Source of the DNA: Gammaproteobacteria bacterium
Lineage (GTDB): Bacteria > Pseudomonadota > Gammaproteobacteria > Pseudomonadales > Azotimanducaceae
DNA length: 6,145 nucleotides
Direction: 5' to 3'
Assembly (NCBI GenBank): GCA_028821035.1
Contig: JAPPHP010000407.1
Coordinates: forward strand, 1-6,145
Both the position numbers and the translations under genes were made by a program. The stretch's first letter is position 1, and each line of letters begins with the position of its first letter. Positions 1 to 5,576 of this stretch are shown one piece after another. Under the pieces are notes generated by a model, which worked only from the letters and a program-made list of their open reading frames with translations, ran no database searches and was not told where the DNA came from.

Positions 1-1611
1 CGCCTGCAGACCGGGGCCGCAGCCGGGGCTGCCGCGGCGGCGCGGACCGGCCACGGGGACGGGCGCGTATCCCTCGCGACTCCCGAAGTGAACGAGCCAC
101 CGGAGGGCGCCGGGCGCGCGCTGTTCCTCGTACCGCACCGCCGTCCGCCCAGCCGCGCCCCGAAGCAGTTCGTCGACCTGCAGCTCGACGTGACCGCCGC
201 GGACATCGAACTGGCGGCCCGCGAGGGGTACGAGTCGGTCGAGCACGTCAAGCGCTACACGGCACTGGGTTTCGGGACCGAGCAGGGCAAACTCGGCAAC
301 GTGAACGGGGTCGCGATCCTCGCACGGGCCCTCGGCCACGACATCGCGGCGACCGGAACCACGATGTTCCGCCCCGCGTACACGCCGGTGACCTTCGGCG
401 CCATCGCCGGCCGCGACGTCGGCGGGTTCTTCGACCCCGAGCGCCACACGCCGATGCACGACTGGCACGAGGGCCACGGCGCAGTGTGGGAGGACGTCGG
501 CCGCTGGAAGCGCCCCCGCTACTACCCGCGGGACGGCGAGAGCATTCGCCAGGCCGTCAACCGCGAGTGCCTTGCCGCGCGGGACGGCGTCGCCATCCTC
601 GACGCGTCGACCCTCGGCAAGATCGACATCCAGGGCGCCGACGCCGCCGTATTCCTCGACCGCGTCTATACGACGGGCTTCCGCCGGCTCGGCGTCGGCC
701 GCTGCCGCTACGGCCTGATGCTGCACGAGGACGGCACGATCTTCGACGACGGCGTCACCGCCCGCATCGCCGAGCACCGCTACCTGATGCACACCACGAC
801 CGGCAATGCGGAGGCAGTCTTCGAGTGGCTCGAACTCTGGCGGCAGACCGAGTGGCCCGACCTCGACGTCTACTGCACGTCGGTCACCGACCACTGGGCA
901 ACCGCCGCGCTCGTCGGGCCGAAGTCCCGGGACGTGCTGCGCAGGGTGTGCGACGACATCGAGCTGTCCCGCGACGCCTTCCGCTTCATGGACGTGCGCG
1001 AGGGCCACGTGGCCGGCGTCCCGGCCCGCGTCTTCCGCATCAGTTTCAGCGGAGAGCTGTCCTTCGAGGTGAACGTGCCCGGCCACCGGGGGCGGGAAGT
1101 CTGGGACGCGCTGATCGAGGCGGGCAACGACTTCGGCATCACGCCCTACGGCACCGAGACCATGCATGTGCTGCGCGCCGAGAAGGGCTTCATCATCGTG
1201 GGCCAGGACACCGACGGGTCCATGACGCCGGGCGACATGGGGATGGACTGGGCCGTGCGAGCGAACAAGCCCTTCGGCTTCCTCGGTGACCGCTCGCTGT
1301 CCCTGGCCGATCACCTGCGCGACGACCGGCTGCAGTTCGTGGGACTCGCGAGCGCCGACGCCGTGCTCCCCGAGGGCGCGCCCCTCGTCAACGCGGGCGA
1401 GTCCACCCCGCCGGCCCCCAACCAGGGCTACGTCACGTCCGGCTACTACAGCGCGCGCCTGTCGCGCCCCGTCGCCCTCGGCATGGTGCGCGGCGGCAGC
1501 AAGCGTCTCGGCGAGACGCTCCACTGCGCCCTCGCCGACGGCGAGGACCTGCCGGTCACGATCGTGGACCCCGTGTTCTATGACCCTGAAGGGCGGGCCC
1601 AGGATGTCTGA
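1..1611 (+). CDS. soxA: Sarcosine oxidase alpha subunit, C-terminal half (5' end off the window)
   Basis: The frame is open from base 1 to a TGA at 1609-1611, giving 536 residues of a protein that is normally about 1000. The GTG at 88 is internal, because homologous sequence continues upstream of it. SoxA is the large subunit of heterotetrameric sarcosine oxidase (SoxBDAG), a cytoplasmic flavoenzyme converting sarcosine to glycine and H2O2 and transferring the methyl-derived carbon to tetrahydrofolate. Fragment residues 1-15 are an Ala/Gly-rich stretch resembling the end of the pyridine-nucleotide-binding domain. Residues 57-115 match the SoxA A3 segment (FVDLQLDVTAADI, GYESVEHVKRYT, TEQGKLGNVNG), followed by TPVTFG. 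An aminomethyltransferase (GCV_T) folate-binding domain spans about 150-425 (DASTLGKID, GRCRYGLMLHEDG, GTETMHVLRAEKG, IVGQDTDG). A GCV_T C-terminal barrel follows at about 440-530 (GYVTSGYYS, VDPVFYD). The N-terminal 2Fe-2S and NAD-binding parts are expected left of the window. No frameshift is seen. The identification is very secure. Confidence 0.96.
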   Translation, partial: RLQTGAAAGAAAAARTGHGDGRVSLATPEVNEPPEGAGRALFLVPHRRPPSRAPKQFVDLQLDVTAADIELAAREGYESVEHVKRYTALGFGTEQGKLGNVNGVAILARALGHDIAATGTTMFRPAYTPVTFGAIAGRDVGGFFDPERHTPMHDWHEGHGAVWEDVGRWKRPRYYPRDGESIRQAVNRECLAARDGVAILDASTLGKIDIQGADAAVFLDRVYTTGFRRLGVGRCRYGLMLHEDGTIFDDGVTARIAEHRYLMHTTTGNAEAVFEWLELWRQTEWPDLDVYCTSVTDHWATAALVGPKSRDVLRRVCDDIELSRDAFRFMDVREGHVAGVPARVFRISFSGELSFEVNVPGHRGREVWDALIEAGNDFGITPYGTETMHVLRAEKGFIIVGQDTDGSMTPGDMGMDWAVRANKPFGFLGDRSLSLADHLRDDRLQFVGLASADAVLPEGAPLVNAGESTPPAPNQGYVTSGYYSARLSRPVALGMVRGGSKRLGETLHCALADGEDLPVTIVDPVFYDPEGRAQDV

Positions 1612-2137
1612 CGACCCCGGCGTGCTCCTGCGCGCGTCGTCCCCCCGGGGATGCCTGAACCTGCGCGGCAACCCGCGCGACACCGGGTTCCGGAACGCCG
1701 TCGCGAACGCGACGGGCGTGGAGCTGCCCGTGGAACCCCGCACATGGCGCTTCGCGGGAGATACCGCCGTCTACTGGCTGGGGCCGGACGAGTGGCTGAT
1801 CGTGGCGGGGTCCGACACCGAGGCCGATCTCGAGCAGCGGCTGCGGACCACGCTGGAAGGCCCCTTCTCGATCGTGGACACGAGCGGCGCGAACTGTTTC
1901 CTGAACCTCTCGGGACCCGCGGTGGGCTACGTGCTGCAAAAGTCGAGTCCCTATGACTTCCACCCGCGGAGCTTCCCCGCCGGCCGGTGTGTGCAGACGG
2001 TGTTCGCCAAGGCGTCCGCCGTCGTTGCGGCGAACTCCGAGGGCTCCGTGGACGTGGTCGTGCGGCGCAGCTATGCCGATTACGTCCACGACTGGATCGC
2101 GGACGCGGCGGCGGAGTACGGATTCGCCCGCCGGTAG
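1604..2137 (+). CDS. soxG: Sarcosine oxidase gamma subunit
   Basis: This gene encodes 177 residues, within the usual 180-200 range for SoxG. It is the small GcvT-like subunit of heterotetrameric sarcosine oxidase and packs against the folate domain of SoxA. Family features are LGPDEWLI at residues 59-66, IVDTSGANCFLNLSGP at about 90-105, and SFPAGRCVQTVFAKASAVV at about 123-141. The last element resembles the FPxGxCxxTxFxKAE-type signature of SoxG. The C-terminal RRSYADYVHDWI resembles the usual RSFAxYVxxxL end. I chose the ATG at 1604 because it overlaps the soxA stop by 8 bp and gives the normal length. The same frame stays open further left only as a shadow of soxA. A purine-rich GAAGGG at 1588-1593 is a plausible but slightly distant ribosome binding site, and coupling to soxA translation is likely. 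The stop is TAG at 2135-2137, only 5 bp from the stop of the convergent flavoprotein gene. Confidence 0.93.
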   Translation: MSDDPGVLLRASSPRGCLNLRGNPRDTGFRNAVANATGVELPVEPRTWRFAGDTAVYWLGPDEWLIVAGSDTEADLEQRLRTTLEGPFSIVDTSGANCFLNLSGPAVGYVLQKSSPYDFHPRSFPAGRCVQTVFAKASAVVAANSEGSVDVVVRRSYADYVHDWIADAAAEYGFARR

Positions 2138-2142
2138 CGCCC

Positions 2143-3513
2143 TTACGCGGCCAGCAACTTCCCGGGGTTCATCACGCCATTCGGGTCGAACACCCGCTTG
2201 ACGCTGCGCATCAGCGCGATCTCGGCCGGGGAGCGCGAGAACTCGAGGAAGTCGCGCTTCAGCAGCCCCACGCCGTGCTCCGCCGAGATACTGCCCCGGC
2301 GCGCGCGCACCGCCTCGAAGAGCGCCGGACTGATGCGGTGGCAGCGCTCGTAGAAGGCGTCGATCGACAGGTCGTCCGGCTTCAGGATGTTGAGGTGCAG
2401 GTTGCCGTCGCCGATGTGTCCGTACCAGCAGACCTCGAGGTCCGGATAGTGCTCGCCGACCATCGCGTCGATCTCGTCCAGGAAGTCCGGTACGTCCGAG
2501 ATCCGCACCGACAGGTCGTTCTTGTAAGGCGTGCGGGGGGCGATGCTCTCCGAGATGCCCTCGCGCAACGTCCACAGCGCCTCCGCCTGGGCGTCCGAGC
2601 GGCTGATGACGCCGTCCCCGACCCAGCCTGCCGCGACCGTCTCCTCGAACGTCTCCAGCGCGGCGTCCTCCCCGGCCGCGTCGAACTCGAGCAGGGCGTA
2701 GTAGGGGGCGCGAGACTCGAACGGGCGCGGGACGTCCCTGTGTGCGAGTACGTGTTGCAGGGCGGACTCGGAGAAGAACTCGAACGCGGATAGGGTGACT
2801 GCCGCCTGGAAGCGCTTGAGGACATCGAGCATGTCCGAGATGCGCTCGACACCGAGGACCATCACCCGCTGCGGCGGCGGGGACTCGAGCAGCCGGATGT
2901 CCGCCTCCACCACGAACCCGAGCGTGCCTTCCGCCCCTATGAAGAGGTGCCGGAGGTCGTATCCCGTCGCGTTCTTGACGAGCCCGTTGTTGCAGTCGAG
3001 CACGTCGCCCGCCCCCGTCACGACCTTGAGTCCGGCGATCCAGTCGCGGGTGAGGCCGTAACGGATCACCTTGATGCCGCCGGCGTTCGTCGCGATGTTC
3101 CCGCCGATCTGGCTCGAGCCGCTCGACGCGAAGTCGACCGGGTAGAACAGGTCCCGCTCCGCCGCGTATTCCTGCAGCGTCCCCGTCACGACGCCGGCCT
3201 GGCAACGGACGATCCGGTCCACGGGGTTGAAGTCGAGCACGCGGTGCATGCGGTCGAAGGAGACGACCACCTCGCCGTCGGACGCGACCGCGCCCCCGGA
3301 CAGGCCCGTCCGCCCCCCGGAGGGGACGAGGCCGAACCCCTCCTCGTTGGCGAGACGGGTCACCGCGACGACTTCGTCCACCGTCTCCGGAAACACCACC
3401 GCGCCCGGCGCCACCGGGAAGCTCCGGGTCCAGTCCACGCCCCAGACCCCGAGGTCGTCGCCGGACGTCCGTACCCGCTCCGGCGTGAAGATCTCTTCGA
3501 GTGCCTCTTTCAC
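2143..3513 (-). CDS. FAD-binding 2-hydroxyacid dehydrogenase (GlcD / D-lactate / D-2-hydroxyglutarate dehydrogenase family)
   Basis: This 456-residue flavoprotein has the family's usual length. The N-terminal FAD_binding_4 domain spans residues 38-175: PSGGRTGLSGGAV at 64-76 is the pyrophosphate loop, followed by SGSSQIGGNIATNAGG at 131-146 and TRDWIAGLKVV. The ATGYDLRHLFIGAEGTLGFV stretch is at 182-201. The FAD-oxidase C-terminal cap spans about 215-455. By analogy with D-2-hydroxyglutarate dehydrogenase, R317 and K331 would bind substrate, H366, H373 and E412 would hold a divalent metal, and H413 would be the base (GHIGDGNLHLN and SAEHGVGLLKRD). The protein ends with VFDPNGVMNPGKLL. It should oxidise a D-2-hydroxy acid to the 2-oxo acid and pass electrons to a quinone, cytochrome or flavoprotein acceptor. 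No GlcE or GlcF gene is adjacent, so a stand-alone dehydrogenase is more likely than a glycolate oxidase complex. The substrate cannot be fixed from sequence. The GTG start at 3513 overlaps the upstream hydrolase stop as GTGA. The stop is TAA. Confidence 0.92.
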   Translation of the reverse strand: MKEALEEIFTPERVRTSGDDLGVWGVDWTRSFPVAPGAVVFPETVDEVVAVTRLANEEGFGLVPSGGRTGLSGGAVASDGEVVVSFDRMHRVLDFNPVDRIVRCQAGVVTGTLQEYAAERDLFYPVDFASSGSSQIGGNIATNAGGIKVIRYGLTRDWIAGLKVVTGAGDVLDCNNGLVKNATGYDLRHLFIGAEGTLGFVVEADIRLLESPPPQRVMVLGVERISDMLDVLKRFQAAVTLSAFEFFSESALQHVLAHRDVPRPFESRAPYYALLEFDAAGEDAALETFEETVAAGWVGDGVISRSDAQAEALWTLREGISESIAPRTPYKNDLSVRISDVPDFLDEIDAMVGEHYPDLEVCWYGHIGDGNLHLNILKPDDLSIDAFYERCHRISPALFEAVRARRGSISAEHGVGLLKRDFLEFSRSPAEIALMRSVKRVFDPNGVMNPGKLLAA

Positions 3514-4415
3514 CCTGCGGAGTTTGTCGGAGTTGTCCCGGCGGCGGCAAGGTGGAGATCGAGGAAGCGCCACATGCGTTCGCGCACGGCGGCGGTCTCG
3601 TTGACGAGATGGTGCCGGGCCTCGGGGACCTCCAGGAGTTCGACTTCGAACAGGCGCCGCAGCACGTCGACGTTGTGGGGTCCGTCCACCGTGCCATCCC
3701 TTCCGCCCTGCACCACCAACACGCGTCGTCCGTCGCGTGGATACCGCTCGAAACGCCGTATCCACGCCGCCAGGGCGCCGACCCACTGCACCGGCAGGAC
3801 CCAGGTCTGCAGCGGGTCCCGTTTCAGGAACGCCATGAAGTCCAGGTCTTCCGTACTCCGGGGCGCTCCCCGGGCGATCCGGGAGACGAACGGTCGCGCG
3901 GCCAGGTAGGCGAGCCGGGCCAGCCGCCAGGACATCGGCCGCACGAGCGGCGCAAGCAGGGCCACCTGTTCGAACGTCGTCCTCCCCGGCCGCAGCAGAT
4001 ACTCCATCAGCACCGCCCCCCCCATGCTCTGCGCGACCGCGAACCGGGGTTCCGGCAACTCCCCGGAGGCCGCGTCGAGCACCGCTTCGAGCCCGTCGAC
4101 GTAGCGGTCGAACGAATCGACCGTCACCCGGGCGCCCGTCGACAGCCCGTGACCCCGATGGTCGTATGCAAGCACCGCAAGTCCGCGGGAGAGGAGGTAG
4201 CGGATGGGGTGGCCGTAGAGCCCCACGTGGTCGTAGTAACCGTGCACCACGACCGCCGAGCCCCGCATTCGACTCTCCGGTTCGAAGCACTGCACCGCGA
4301 GGCGCTCGCCGCCGGCGTCCACCTCCAAGAAGCGCTGGCCGAGGTCCAGGTCGTAAAACCGTCGATAATCCGGCGAGAAGCCCGACCCAGGATCGTAGGC
4401 GCCGTCACCGCGCAA
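3510..4415 (-). CDS. Alpha/beta hydrolase, monoacylglycerol lipase / lysophospholipase-like
   Basis: This 301-residue serine hydrolase belongs to the Hydrolase_4 group (monoacylglycerol lipase, PldB-like). The oxyanion loop is in VVVHGYYDHVG at residues 55-65. It is followed by AYDHRGHGLSTG at 83-94, the classic lipase/lysophospholipase signature. The nucleophile elbow AVAQSMGGAV places Ser130 in an A-x-S-x-G context rather than G-x-S-x-G. The likely acid is Asp240 (VVQGGRDGTVD). The likely histidine is His268 (ARHHLVNE, with Glu at +5 as in relatives). There is no signal peptide or transmembrane helix, so it is probably cytoplasmic. The substrate is probably an ester of a fatty or other carboxylic acid (family-level inference). 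The TTG start at 4415 is supported by a GGGAGAG motif at 4420-4426 and by the lack of an in-frame ATG or GTG close by. Its TGA stop overlaps the next gene's GTG start by 4 bp, suggesting translational coupling. The gap to the upstream Rpn-like gene is 34 bp. Confidence 0.9.
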   Translation of the reverse strand: MRGDGAYDPGSGFSPDYRRFYDLDLGQRFLEVDAGGERLAVQCFEPESRMRGSAVVVHGYYDHVGLYGHPIRYLLSRGLAVLAYDHRGHGLSTGARVTVDSFDRYVDGLEAVLDAASGELPEPRFAVAQSMGGAVLMEYLLRPGRTTFEQVALLAPLVRPMSWRLARLAYLAARPFVSRIARGAPRSTEDLDFMAFLKRDPLQTWVLPVQWVGALAAWIRRFERYPRDGRRVLVVQGGRDGTVDGPHNVDVLRRLFEVELLEVPEARHHLVNETAAVRERMWRFLDLHLAAAGTTPTNSAG

Positions 4416-4419
4416 GAGT

Positions 4420-4426
4420 CTCTCCC
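4420..4426 (-). promoter_or_regulatory. Ribosome binding site for the hydrolase TTG start
   Basis: On the minus strand the sequence reads GGGAGAG, then ACTC, then TTG at 4415-4413. The GGAG core sits 6 nt before the start codon, a normal Shine-Dalgarno spacing. It lies in the 34-bp gap between the Rpn-like gene's stop and the hydrolase, and it is the main argument for the TTG start. Confidence 0.6.
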
Positions 4427-4449
4427 GACCGCGCGTCCGCCGATCGCTG

Positions 4450-5412
4450 CTACCGCTTCGGATCGAAGACTTCGTTCAGCGTCGGGGCGTCGAGCACGTT
4501 GTCGGCCCACGCCTCCAGGTCGGCCGTCGACGCGCCATGGAGTCTGTCCGCGACCGCCGGGGAAAGCGGGCCGAAACGCCGCCGCAACAGCCGCGTGAGG
4601 ACGGCGCGCTCTCCGTCCACGCGCCCCTCGACGCGCCCCTCGTCGCGCCCCTCGTCGCGCCCCTCGTCGCGGGCCCTCTGGAAGAATCCTGCCATGGTGG
4701 TGCTGTCCTCCGGGTATTGCCGCCGGTAGCGCCGGAACTCATTGTCCGTGAGGGCGGCGTAGATGTCGATGAACTCCAGGTACTTCGCGCGCTTGTCGAC
4801 GTCCGGCTCCAACGTCAGCAGGCCGCGTACTGCCTGGGCGTACACCTCGACGCGTCGCTCGGCCGGGCTGCGCATGTTCGGTAGGTTCACCCTCGCCACC
4901 GGGTTGTCGCTGTCGAGCCAGCGCGCGGCGTCCATCGCGTGGAGTCGGCACGCGAGGTAGTCGAAGGTGAGGTAGCGACTCCGTTCGGTGCCGAGCGCGA
5001 GGGTCTGCGGCGCGGAGCCGGCGCGCAGGAAGATCGACACCGGCACGACGCGGTCCGTGTTGAACATCTCGGCGAGATCCAGGCAGTAGTGCGCCAGCCG
5101 GTGCCGCGAGAAGCGCCGACCGTCGGACTCCTCCTCGACGGCGAACAGCACCACTTCGCGGCGGCCGTCGACCCATTCGACGCGTAGCGGCACGTCGAGT
5201 TCGTGGTAGCGTCTACCGAGCCGCTGCTGCAACTGCTCCTGGCGTACCGGAACGATGTCCGCGTCGTCCTCCGGCGCGGGCGCTTCGTCCCGGGCGAAGA
5301 ACTCAAGCGCGTAACGCGGGTAGTCGAGGATGAGGTTCTTGAAGTTCTGGTCGCGGCTAACTCTTGCGGGGGGCGAACCCCTTGCGCTCTCCGCGTCCGC
5401 CATGCGCTGCAT
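4450..5412 (-). CDS. Rpn/YhgA-like PD-(D/E)XK nuclease-family protein with DUF4351-like C-terminus
   Basis: This 320-residue protein resembles the Rpn (recombination-promoting nuclease) / putative transposase superfamily. An N-terminal PD-(D/E)XK-like core spans about residues 22-130. FKNLILDYPRYALEFF starts at 24. Asp73 (ELDVPLRVEW) is a candidate metal ligand. The strand REVVLFAVEEES puts E93 and E95 where relatives often carry ExQ or ExK. FSRHRLAHYCLDLAEMF and DRVVPVSIFL follow. The middle (about 145-245) is helical-looking with no motif I recognise. Residues 247-268 form a charged linker of R-D/V-E-G units. Residues 269-317 match a DUF4351-like tail (LLRRRFGPLSPAVADRL, then LEAWADNVLDAPTLNEVF). 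Relatives are linked to RecA-independent recombination or to mobile DNA, and many are domesticated or uncharacterised; the role here is unknown. ATG codons at 5412 and 5403 both fit and neither has a strong Shine-Dalgarno site. The stop is TAG at 4450-4452. It is probably co-transcribed with the hydrolase 34 bp downstream. Confidence 0.82.
   Translation of the reverse strand: MQRMADAESARGSPPARVSRDQNFKNLILDYPRYALEFFARDEAPAPEDDADIVPVRQEQLQQRLGRRYHELDVPLRVEWVDGRREVVLFAVEEESDGRRFSRHRLAHYCLDLAEMFNTDRVVPVSIFLRAGSAPQTLALGTERSRYLTFDYLACRLHAMDAARWLDSDNPVARVNLPNMRSPAERRVEVYAQAVRGLLTLEPDVDKRAKYLEFIDIYAALTDNEFRRYRRQYPEDSTTMAGFFQRARDEGRDEGRDEGRVEGRVDGERAVLTRLLRRRFGPLSPAVADRLHGASTADLEAWADNVLDAPTLNEVFDPKR
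4621..4668 (-). repeat. In-frame 12-bp tandem repeat encoding the R-D-E-G linker
   Basis: Four consecutive 12-bp units start at 4621, 4633, 4645 and 4657 (plus-strand unit GCGCCCCTCGTC). The last three are identical and the first has one change (A for T at unit position 11). A fifth, decayed unit may follow at 4669. Because 12 is a multiple of three, each unit adds one R-D-E-G (or R-V-E-G) tetrapeptide to the Rpn-like protein without breaking the frame. The linker joins the nuclease-like part to the DUF4351-like tail. Repeat-copy changes by slippage would change linker length only. Confidence 0.9.
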
Positions 5413-5576
5413 CCGCTGGTGTGATCGGGCGTAGCATCAGGCAGGGCCCAAGGAGCGCGCTATAGGATATCGCTGCGCGTCCTGTAGGAGATCGTTGAGC
5501 GTCCATGTGGGGAGCTCGCGAGCCACGGGTGCAGCAATCTCGCGCGAACTCCGACACCTGGTAGTTTCCGAGCCCC
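5413..5576. other. Non-coding gap between pgk and the Rpn-like gene
   Basis: These 164 bp separate the pgk stop from the Rpn-like start. They would hold any promoter of the Rpn-hydrolase-flavoprotein run. A minus-strand TATCCT (5464-5469), or TATAGC overlapping it (5459-5464), resembles a -10 box. No convincing TTGACA-like -35 lies 16-18 bp upstream, so I do not call a promoter. No hairpin followed by a T-run, as expected of a pgk terminator, is seen. The gap contains a tandem repeat (listed separately) and a 10-bp perfect palindrome, GCTCGCGAGC, at 5514-5523. No coding sequence is supported here. Confidence 0.6.
5461..5523. repeat. Degenerate ~22-bp direct tandem repeat, two good copies and one decayed copy
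   Basis: The segments 5461-5482 and 5483-5504 are adjacent and match at 18 of 22 positions without gaps. They differ at unit positions 2, 8, 13 and 16. Shared blocks include TAGGA, ATCG and GCGTCC. A third, poorer copy may occupy 5506-5523 (TGT, GGAG, TCG and GAGC are retained if one gap is allowed on each side). The array lies 48-110 bp upstream of the ATG of the Rpn-like gene and overlaps the -10-like sequences, so it could be an operator, but no binding protein is known. It could also be a remnant of a longer repeat. Confidence 0.65.

Noticed and set aside
88..90. GTG as a genuine start making a separate 507-residue gene
   Set aside because: The frame is open to the window edge and the upstream residues look like the SoxA region preceding the A3 segment, so this is an internal valine of a truncated soxA.
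1286..1603. An N-terminal extension of soxG upstream of 1604
   Set aside because: The extension translates as low-complexity Ala/Arg/Pro sequence in a shifted frame of the soxA C-terminus. Starting at ATG 1604 gives a normal SoxG.
1556..3697. A 713-codon minus-strand open frame, plus other long frames antisense or shifted to the called genes (for example 486-1289 plus, 3501-4598 plus, 2947-3909 plus)
   Set aside because: Their translations are low-complexity, Arg/Pro/Ala-rich or lack any recognisable domain, and they cover genes with clear conserved motifs. Long spurious frames are expected in GC-rich DNA where stop codons are rare.
2143..4290. The 715-codon frame as one long flavoprotein with an N-terminal extension
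   Set aside because: Residues upstream of the GTG at 3513 are Arg/Pro-rich shadow of the alpha/beta hydrolase. The protein from 3513 has the normal family length and a typical start.
4621..4668. A CRISPR-like or mobile-element repeat
   Set aside because: The units are 12 bp, have no spacers and lie in frame inside a coding sequence as a tetrapeptide linker.
5459..5492. A sigma-70 promoter for the Rpn-like gene
   Set aside because: TATCCT and TATAGC resemble -10 boxes, but the -35 positions read ATCTCC or CTACAG at allowed spacings, which is too weak to call.
5514..5523. The palindrome GCTCGCGAGC as a pgk terminator
   Set aside because: It has no loop and no following T-run, so it cannot form an intrinsic terminator. 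A 10-bp palindrome is not rare in GC-rich DNA, though an operator half-site is not excluded.
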